Assembly: GCA_964019165.1 (NCBI GenBank)
Contig: OZ025277.1
Location: 5,518,655 to 5,582,654, forward strand
DNA: 64,000 bases
Source: Mastigias papua
Lineage: Eukaryota > Cnidaria > Scyphozoa > Rhizostomeae > Mastigiidae
Reading direction: 5' to 3'
Shown here: positions 57,082-64,000 of the stretch, in pieces
Layout: the number at the start of each line of letters is the position of its first letter
Numbering within the stretch: the first letter of the stretch is position 1
Translations under genes and position numbers: made by a program
The notes under the pieces: model-generated
The model's database searches: none
What the model was told of the DNA's origin: nothing
The model's input: only the letters and a program-made list of their open reading frames with translations

Positions 57082-60000
57082 TCAAATAAAGCTTGATACT
57101 CCCATCAAGTCCTTGAATCTTTGAAACTTTATCTTTCCCAACGGTTTTGTCAAAGCATCTGCAATCATTTCCTGGGTTGAACAATACTTCAAAGTAATTT
57201 CTGAATCTTTAATCTTTTCTCTGATAAAATGGTACTTGATATCAATGTGCTTTGTGCGCGAATGGAACTTTGGATTCTTGCACAATGCGATTACACCTTG
57301 GTTATCTTCATTTATGTTAGTTGGTTGTTTTTGAACGAATCCAAAATCATTCAGCAATGAACGTAGCCATATTGCTTCTTGTACTGCTAAGTTCGCAGCT
57401 ATATATTCAGCTTCTGTTGACGATAGGGCTATTATGGGCTGCTTTTTACTTGCCCAGCTAATTATTCCTCCACACACAAAAAATACATATCCTGATTGAG
57501 ATTTCCTTCCATTTGGATTGCTTCCCCAGTCAGCATCAACATACCCTTCTAGATGAACGTCATTTTCTTTCTGACCATCAAACAGTATTCCATGATTTAC
57601 AGTTCCTTTTATGTAGCGCAGAATTCTTTTAACCGCTGTCCAATGTTCTTTGCTTGGATTTGATGCGAATCGATTCACTGATCCTAAAGCTTGAGCTAGA
57701 TCAGGACGAGTTGCTATTACTGCATATGTTATGCTTCCAATTACAGCTTGATATCTTACTTTATCCACTGGTTCGTCCTCATTTGGTATCATGATTTTGT
57801 TTTGCTCTTGAGGAGTGGAAATTGATCTACAGTCACTCATTCCATATTTCTCCAATAGATTTGTCAAGTATTTTGTTTGATGTAAAAACATCTGCTTTTG
57901 TTCTCGGTTTCTTTGTATCTGTATTCCCAAACAATAATGTGCTTCTCCGAGATCTTTAGTGTTGAAACGCTCTTGCAGCAATTTTTTTTCGTTGTGTAAC
58001 ATCACTTTGCTATTGCTTGCAATCAGTATATCATCCACGTAAACTGCTATGTACGTGTAATGTACTCCCACTTGCTTCATGTATATGCATGAATCTGCTG
58101 CACATTGCCTGTACTTGGCATCTTTTAAGAATTTATCCAATGTATCATACCAGCATCGAGATGCTTGCTTTAGCCCGTAAATGCTCTTATTTAACTTACA
58201 GACCATATCTTCTTTCCCTTCTTGTATGTAGCCTTCTGGTTGTGACATGTAGATGTCCTCTTTTAATTCTCCATTAAGGAATGCCGTAGAGACATCCATC
58301 TGGTGAAGCTCTAGATCCAATTGATTGACAATTGCCAGAAGTGCTCTTATAGACGTGTATCTCACTACAGGAGAAAAAGTCTCCTCGAAATCAATTCCAG
58401 CTTTCTGTGTGAAACCTTTTGCTACTAGACGTGTTTTGTATCGTTCTATAGATCCATCCGCATTATATTTCACTTTGAAAACCCATTTTGAATCTACAAT
58501 GTTCTGTCCTTTTGGGGGTTCCACGAGATCCCATGTGTTGTATTCAACGAGAGATTCATACTCACAATCTAATGCCTTTTTCCATTTTGATTTATCTGGT
58601 GACTCTAGTGCCTCTTTGACTGTTTTAGGCTCTCCCATCACATCGTCTGCACAACTATATAATGCTTCATCGATTTCCCACCAGTTTCCAGTAATGAAAT
58701 CATTTCTTTCAGGTACCTTTCTGTTACTTGTTGAACGACGAGGTATTTCTCTTTCCTCCTCATCATTTTCATCATTATTTATTGCAACATCGTCATGATT
58801 GAAAACTGCTTCTTGATCATTAATATCATTTGAAATGATAGTAGAAGGCAAAGTAATGTCAGATTTTGAACTTCCTTTGACACATTGTGACTCATTTGTA
58901 CGTCCATCAAAATCCTCTTCAAAAAATACAACATCTCTTGATACATGTATACGTCTGGCTTTTGGATCCCAAAGACGATATCCTTTACTATTTATGGAGT
59001 ATCCAATGAAAATGCATTTCACTGACTTAGCATCCCACTTTCTTCTTTCTTGATTTGAAATGTGCATATATGCTGTACATCCAAAGATTTTGAAATTAGA
59101 AACATCTGGTTTCTTTCCATAAAAACATTCATGTGGTGTCATATGTTGAACAGCTGTTGTTGGGCTTCTGTTCCTGATGATTACAGCTGTCAACACTGCT
59201 TCTGCCCAATAAATATCAGACAGTCCAGCGCCATGAACCATTGCTCTTGCCACTTCTTGTATGGTTCTATTCATGCGCTCAGACACACCATTCTGCTGTG
59301 GTGTTCTTGGTACTGAAAATTGCCTCTGGATACCTTTACTCTTTAAGTATTCATCAAAAACTTTGGAGGTATACTCTCCTCCATTATCGCACCTCAAAAT
59401 TCTTATTCTTTTGCCTGTCACGTTGGTGGCCATTGCTTCAAATTCTTTGAATTTATTGAAGACTTCACTTTTATTTCTCATGAAATAAACCGTTGTAAAT
59501 CTGGATTTGTCATCTATAAAGGTGACAAAATATGCATTACCACCTAGACTTTTGCTCTTCATTGGCCCACAAACATCCGAGTGGATTATTTCTAACAGCT
59601 CTGTTGCTCTTGTTGCTTCTTCTTTCGGAAAGGAATTCCGACTCTGTTTTCCTTTTAAGCATGCATCACAAGGGCCTTTAATTCCTTCATCTATCTTAAA
59701 AGACATTCCTTTTACTAAGTTGTTGTTTTGAAGACTTCTCAGGTTGTTCTGACTCAAATGACCATATCGTTTGTGCCAAATTTCCTCAGTCTGTTGATTT
59801 GCAATTTTGGCTTCATGTGTATGCTGTATATTAGCATTAAGACTGAATAACTTTCCTTGTAATTTTCCAGAACCAACCTCAACTCCAGAAGAATTCAAAA
59901 TTGTGCATTTCCCCTTTTCAAACAATACTGTGTTACCTCTTTTTGTAACAGCACTTACGGAAAATAAATTCTTTCCCAAGGCAGGTACATATAATACATC

Positions 60001-61068
60001 AACTAATTCAGCTGGCTTGTACACGCCTTCGGCTTTTACTTCAATCCATATATTCCCTTTTCCATAAGCTTTAACCTCATACTTATTTCCCATCCTAACT
60101 AATTCCGGCGAAGAAAATTCTTGGTAATGCACCATTGAAGCTTTGCTGTTAGTCATGTGCTGCGAAGCACCAGAATCTATGTACCACTGAGAAGCACTAC
60201 CAGCATCCGATGACATTAGAAACAACACATGTCCCTTTTCATCATCACCTTCTGTGCATGCTGATGTGTTGGCTTGTTCTCTTTGCCTACGGAACTCGTT
60301 GTTTGTTTTTGGTTTACGACAATCTTTCGCAAAGTGCCCCTGTACACCGCAGTTGTAACATTTTCCCTTTTTCTTCATACTGGCTTTACCAATATAGCTC
60401 TTATTTTCAGCCTGTTTCCCTGGTTTTCCTTTAAATGATACCATAGCTTTCTCGGTTGCATCACTTAAAACAATATCACCCTTCCGCTTTTGTTCCTCAT
60501 GCAATAATCTTGCGACTAAAAAATCCATTGTAAGGTCCTCCGCTCTGGACTCCAAAGCAATAATGAGATTGCTATATGAATCTGGGAGACTACACAACAA
60601 TGTAGCGACTTGGTCATCTTCTGTGACTGCTGCTCCCACTGATTCCAACTGCCCCGCTAGCGATTTCATCCTGTTTATATGCTCAAGCATTGCATCACTC
60701 TCTGCCATGGTAGCAGTAAAGTATTTCTTTCGCAGGAAAAGCCTATTCGCTAAAGACTTAACCTGATAGTGACTTTCAAGCTTATCCCAAGCATCTTTGG
60801 CTGTCTTTGATGAGCGAACGAGCGAAAGCTGTTCGTCCCCGAGGGATAAACAAATTGTGGCAAATGCCTTCCTGGCACGTTTACGGAATTTCTGAACTGT
60901 GGCCTGTGTAGTTCCATCGCCTGTCGGTTCTACTTCCTCACCACTTACAATTCCCCACAAATCTCGTTCCTCCAACACCATTTGCATTTTAAATTTCCAG
61001 AGGTGGAAATTCTCTCCCATAAATTTATCGATGCGTAATGATGCTCCATCCTCAGCCGCTGTAGCCAT
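57082..61068 (-). CDS. copia gag-pol polyprotein
   Basis: A 1328-aa uninterrupted polyprotein translated from ATG at 61068. Gag occupies about 1-230. The zinc knuckle CYNCGVQGHFAKDC is at 237-250. The aspartic protease has WYIDSGAS with D298. The integrase has HHCC H432/H437/C467/C470 and the DDE set D498, D561 and E597 (HSDVCGPM, RCDNGGEY, QQNGVSERMNRT). The RT starts near KWVFKVKYNADGSIERYKTR (861-880), with D925 and YVDD at 1010-1013. RNase H shows DADWGS (1178-1183) and ALSSTEAEYIAA (1214-1225). This is the copia order (integrase before RT). All catalytic residues are present, so the element may be active. Confidence 0.97.
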   Translation of the reverse strand: MATAAEDGASLRIDKFMGENFHLWKFKMQMVLEERDLWGIVSGEEVEPTGDGTTQATVQKFRKRARKAFATICLSLGDEQLSLVRSSKTAKDAWDKLESHYQVKSLANRLFLRKKYFTATMAESDAMLEHINRMKSLAGQLESVGAAVTEDDQVATLLCSLPDSYSNLIIALESRAEDLTMDFLVARLLHEEQKRKGDIVLSDATEKAMVSFKGKPGKQAENKSYIGKASMKKKGKCYNCGVQGHFAKDCRKPKTNNEFRRQREQANTSACTEGDDEKGHVLFLMSSDAGSASQWYIDSGASQHMTNSKASMVHYQEFSSPELVRMGNKYEVKAYGKGNIWIEVKAEGVYKPAELVDVLYVPALGKNLFSVSAVTKRGNTVLFEKGKCTILNSSGVEVGSGKLQGKLFSLNANIQHTHEAKIANQQTEEIWHKRYGHLSQNNLRSLQNNNLVKGMSFKIDEGIKGPCDACLKGKQSRNSFPKEEATRATELLEIIHSDVCGPMKSKSLGGNAYFVTFIDDKSRFTTVYFMRNKSEVFNKFKEFEAMATNVTGKRIRILRCDNGGEYTSKVFDEYLKSKGIQRQFSVPRTPQQNGVSERMNRTIQEVARAMVHGAGLSDIYWAEAVLTAVIIRNRSPTTAVQHMTPHECFYGKKPDVSNFKIFGCTAYMHISNQERRKWDAKSVKCIFIGYSINSKGYRLWDPKARRIHVSRDVVFFEEDFDGRTNESQCVKGSSKSDITLPSTIISNDINDQEAVFNHDDVAINNDENDEEEREIPRRSTSNRKVPERNDFITGNWWEIDEALYSCADDVMGEPKTVKEALESPDKSKWKKALDCEYESLVEYNTWDLVEPPKGQNIVDSKWVFKVKYNADGSIERYKTRLVAKGFTQKAGIDFEETFSPVVRYTSIRALLAIVNQLDLELHQMDVSTAFLNGELKEDIYMSQPEGYIQEGKEDMVCKLNKSIYGLKQASRCWYDTLDKFLKDAKYRQCAADSCIYMKQVGVHYTYIAVYVDDILIASNSKVMLHNEKKLLQERFNTKDLGEAHYCLGIQIQRNREQKQMFLHQTKYLTNLLEKYGMSDCRSISTPQEQNKIMIPNEDEPVDKVRYQAVIGSITYAVIATRPDLAQALGSVNRFASNPSKEHWTAVKRILRYIKGTVNHGILFDGQKENDVHLEGYVDADWGSNPNGRKSQSGYVFFVCGGIISWASKKQPIIALSSTEAEYIAANLAVQEAIWLRSLLNDFGFVQKQPTNINEDNQGVIALCKNPKFHSRTKHIDIKYHFIREKIKDSEITLKYCSTQEMIADALTKPLGKIKFQRFKDLMGVSSFI

Positions 61069-61158
61069 CGCGAATACAATGGTTGTTTGAAACCTATTGC
61101 ACTACTCCTTACTTACTTTACAGTACTTCATCTATTCTCCTTTTCTGGGCCCATAACC

Positions 61159-61339
61159 TGTTATAATCGTTTGTTAATTAGCGCAGGAAAATAGAAAAAC
61201 CACAGAGCATACAGCGTAAACATAACTTGATCAGAACAGAACAGAACTAAAACTAGAGCACATGACACATTTAGGCATGTGACTAACTACTACCTCGCCT
61301 ACAATTATTTTCGTAACATAATAATCATCATCATCAACA
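61159..61339 (-). repeat. copia 5' LTR (promoter end)
   Basis: A 181-bp LTR, TG...CA, next to the GGTTATGGGCCCAG primer site at 61145-61158 (complement). Confidence 0.93.
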
Positions 61340-61344
61340 AAAGT

Positions 61345-62434
61345 GCATGCTAGTTTCAGCTGAGAAACTATTGCCTTGTCAGTTTAGTGGCGTAGAAGGT
61401 GTAGATGAGACCCTGAAAACTAATTGAGAGTTTAATGCGACATATCTTCATCAGTTTTTGGTTACAAATAGAAGTGGAATAATTTGCCTTGTCCGTTTCA
61501 TATGTCCGTTTTAAATTGTACATAGGCTATTACTAGAAATGAAGTCTGAAATCTGAAGTCTGATACGATTAGTTGTTATAATTTTCTGAGTCCTCCAGCG
61601 GTAATGTACTGTATACGTTCATTTTTCTCGTAATATGTCAGGGGCATGTTGATCTGCTAAGGGGTAAAACCGAAAAATAGCTCAATGAAATCATAAAGTA
61701 TAGAGAGCCCTGGTTCAAACGGTTTGTTGTAAACACAGTGATGAACTATGTGAAATCGTGTTATAAGTGGAACAAGACCTGTTAAGCTGCCACGTAGCAC
61801 AAAGCTCAATTTTGATGAAGAAAGTTGCAAAAGTTTATAAAACAATATGCTGATACTGATAGCAACTGAATATTATCAAAGTAATGTTTATAGGCAGGTT
61901 CGTCATTCTATACGGGATCATTAAAAAATCATGTAATACTCATTGTCGCAATATTCCACATACCCCTACCCTTTGCAATACATGTGCAACATCCAGGGCC
62001 GCTTCCTTCACTTGCTACGAAACATTAAAAGGACCAGCCTTGACCGATAGTAGTAAACTCTGCGTCATGCCCGAAAATATGAGAAAACGGTTGAATATTC
62101 CAAAGATATACAAATGAATTTCCCTGCATGCACTTATTATAATGTGTAGCTGAGCACTAGGCTTTTATCGACTACTTTCTTATAAAAGGCAAATACACAT
62201 GGCTCCTGAAATGTGGGCAAAAATGTCTTTCTTCCTGGTGCTTCTGCTCCAGTCCAGGGAACCGATCAATACTGACCAATTTGGTATTCTCCGCATTCAA
62301 AACATTATAACACTCGAACCCCTTATAACAGCTTGTAACAAAAATGACAACACCGAAATTTATCGGTTACGTACATTCTAAATGGTCCCCAATTTTTATG
62401 CCCTTGACTTAAACAAAGCTAATACTGCAAATTT
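61345..62434. other. remaining interior of the foldback-like element
   Basis: Short frames on both strands (for example 61884-62117) show no recognisable domain. No transposase motif was seen. Confidence 0.5.
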
Positions 62435-63045
62435 TGGTACTAGCAATAGCATTATTAGAGCAGTACTAGGTATAAAGCCTAAGCCATATTTCGCATAAAC
62501 ATAGTTGTTTAGAAATAGTTATACATGGCACAAGCTACTGTATTAGTGTATTTGAGAGTGCTTTCACTGTATATTGTTGTAATAGGAATTTTATGCCAAA
62601 TTTCTAACTCCTACACACGGGGGTCAACATTATTGAGTCAGTAGCAGGCATATGGCCTGAGCTATATTCCGTACAAACATCGTTTTTTAGAAACAACTAT
62701 ACACGGCACAGATTACTGTATTAGCGTATTTGAGAGTTCTGTTATTTTAAATTGTTGTAATTTTATGCAAAATTTCTAACTCCTAAACACGGGGGTCAAC
62801 ATTGTTGAGTTAGTACTAGGCATAAGGCCTAAGTACTATTTTGTATAAACATCGTTTTTTAGAAAAAGTTATACATGGCACAAGCTACTGTATTGGTGTA
62901 TTTGAAAGTGCTTTCACTGTATGTTGTTGTAATAAGAAACTGAAGTTAGTTCTCGTTGCATGTTTGGAACGTTTGCCTTCCTTCAAGAGTATTGCGCAAT
63001 AACTTTGAATCTGAATCTGAATCTGATTCTCTAGACACGTAAGTT
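62435..63045. repeat. right inverted arm of the foldback-like element
   Basis: It carries two complete marks of the unit (ACGGGGGTCAACAT at 62617 and 62799) and one partial unit, in inverted orientation to the left arm. It ends with the shared terminal sequence including CTTTGAATCTGAATCTGA. Confidence 0.9.
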
Positions 63046-63052
63046 ATGTTTG

Positions 63053-63827
63053 AGCTACTAATTTGTGTTTCAAATTACTAATAACAGTTTCAACTTCGAA
63101 ATTGCGTATAACCAACTTTATGCCGTGCATATTCTCGTGGGACAGGGTCGCGGAGCGCAGGGTTAGGGTCAGTGTTAGGTATTGTTTGTTTCAAATACTG
63201 TGGTATCTCCACTGAAGAAATATTTGCAAGAATCATCCTTTCTACTGCGTGCATATCACACTTCCGGTTTTAGACGCTACCAAGTCGATGAGGTTTGTAC
63301 GCAAGCCGTTCAGTGTTTTTCGTTATAATTTCTCTCGCATATGCAATGCTGCAAGTTTTATTGCATATTCTTGACGTACGCTTGAGTAACTTGAAGTGAT
63401 ATATAGTTTATATACAATTTCGATGTCCCATATTGTTCACATCCCCTAGGGGCGCCTGCCCACACCGAGGGCAGGAGGGCAAGGTCCCTATCGAGGGCGT
63501 ATCATAAACAGTTTTGCACTAAAATATTTAAGTCCTTGGGAAAGGGGAGGAGGGGATCTGCCCCCTGCCCCCCAGCGTAGGCGCCCCCGCATCCGCCACT
63601 GTTTTATATTGACCCTAGTGAACATCAAACTTAAAGTTTTCACGCCAGCTTCAAATTCGTCACACGAAAAATTCCACACGGAATTCCAAGCTCAACCTGT
63701 CACACAAAGCCTAAGTACGGTAATTCAAGTTCAGTAAATTTCCAATCGGCACAACGTCAACAAAAGTATTAGTCCACTTGTTAGTCCATAATTAGGATGA
63801 AATGAATAAGTTCAGGGAACGTTAGCA
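63053..63827. other. spacer with a small C-rich inverted-repeat element
   Basis: GGGGCGCCTGCCCACACC (63450) and GGCGCCCCCGCATCCGCC (63579) suggest another short MITE-like element. A short GGGTTAGGGTCAGTGTTAGG stretch is at 63160. No gene. Confidence 0.4.
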
Positions 63828-64000
63828 TACACGCTTTTTTTATAAGGAACCTAGCTAAAGGCCTAGTTCTAAAATTTCCTTATTTTCCGACCTCTTTTTA
63901 TCAAATTCTGGTACTAAAAGTTCCTTAATAGTGTCTTAATTTTCACTGCACATAGAGTGCCACAAAATGGCACAGACACTAGAAAGGCATTGAAATTCTG
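63828..64000 (-). mobile_element. MITE family X, copy 3 (cut by window end)
   Basis: TACACGCTTTTTTTATAAGG, then CTCTTTTTATCAAATTCTGG and CACTGCACATAGAGTGCC, the reverse complement of 48720-48864. Confidence 0.85.

Larger units (their letters stand above)
56845..61339 (-). mobile_element. intact Ty1/copia LTR retrotransposon
   Basis: It is complete on the minus strand, with LTRs at 56845-57026 and 61159-61339, a single gag-pol ORF and 5-bp AAAGT target duplications. Next to the 5' LTR the minus strand reads GGTTATGGGCCCAG, the same primer-binding sequence as Drosophila copia, which uses an internal fragment of initiator tRNA-Met. A purine-rich CGAGTGGGAG abuts the 3' LTR as the polypurine tract. 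LTR similarity and the intact ORF indicate a recent insertion into the interior of the foldback-like element. Confidence 0.96.
55056..63045. mobile_element. foldback-like composite element with long tandem-repeat inverted arms
   Basis: The outermost bases AACTTACGTGTCTAGAGAAT (55056) and ATTCTCTAGACACGTAAGTT (to 63045) are perfect inverted repeats, flanked by ATGTTTG on both sides. The left arm (to about 56700) holds six copies of a 170-185 bp unit marked by TG(T/C)TGACCCC(C)GT. The right arm (about 62435-63045) holds two complete marks and a partial unit in inverted orientation. The interior left after removing the copia insertion is about 1.2 kb with no recognisable transposase. Long inverted arms made of tandem units plus a 7-bp (possibly 8-bp) target duplication resemble foldback/MULE- or hAT-type non-autonomous elements. 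The family is not identified. Confidence 0.85.

Noticed and set aside
58017..61090. Several plus-strand frames of 60-157 codons
   Set aside because: They are shadows of the copia gag-pol ORF on the minus strand.

Overview
The window looks like AT-rich invertebrate animal nuclear DNA. The evidence is an intron-rich metazoan-type MOCS1 gene, tRNA-derived SINEs, Penelope-like, CR1/L2-like, Ty3/gypsy and Ty1/copia retroelements, and many small inverted-repeat transposons. The sequence alone does not fix the phylum; a marine invertebrate such as a cnidarian would fit. No bacterial-style operon, CRISPR array or intact tRNA/rRNA gene was seen.

Layout. (1) 795-16910 (+): a nearly complete MOCS1 gene for the first step of molybdenum cofactor synthesis. 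Eleven coding exons give a MOCS1A (MoaA-like) protein of about 389 aa ending in Gly-Gly. One further exon encodes the MoaC-like MOCS1B domain. A donor site inside the last MOCS1A exon (after 14900) would skip the stop and fuse both domains in frame into about 622 aa, as in vertebrate MOCS1. Its introns hold a long inverted repeat, a LINE piece, two SINE copies, a Penelope-like element with GIY-YIG remnants and a hammerhead-like core, another LINE 3' end with a (TA)n tail, and inverted-repeat elements. (2) 17441-29091 (+): a tandem duplication, each unit carrying an intronless cytosolic sulfotransferase gene (21012-21989 and 27685-28662). Their 3' coding parts are almost identical, so recent gene conversion is likely. 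Unit A carries a Penelope-like insertion and unit B carries a LINE just upstream of its gene. (3) 29240-43915: a graveyard of decayed LINEs, a broken copia element, a broken unrecognised gene or transposase and a gypsy remnant. (4) 44931-45737 (-): an intact single-exon P-loop sulfotransferase-like gene of a different subfamily. (5) 46000-55048: LINE remnants and nested miniature inverted-repeat elements.

(6) 55056-63045: the most unusual structure. It is an 8 kb composite foldback-like element with long inverted arms built from about 180-bp tandem units. Matching terminal inverted repeats are flanked by a 7-bp target duplication (ATGTTTG). It has itself been invaded by an intact Ty1/copia retrotransposon (56845-61339, minus strand, one 1328-codon gag-pol ORF, near-identical LTRs, 5-bp AAAGT target duplication, copia-type primer site). 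Its left arm also holds a second inverted-repeat element with a telomere-like (TTAGGG) core. The order of nesting gives a relative history of insertions.

The host genes are independent: MOCS1 acts in mitochondrial cofactor synthesis, and the two SULT genes and the minus-strand sulfotransferase-like gene would act in PAPS-dependent sulfonation. Everything else is mobile DNA or unassigned sequence. Exon and element boundaries were read by eye from splice signals, reading frame and repeat comparison, without alignment software.
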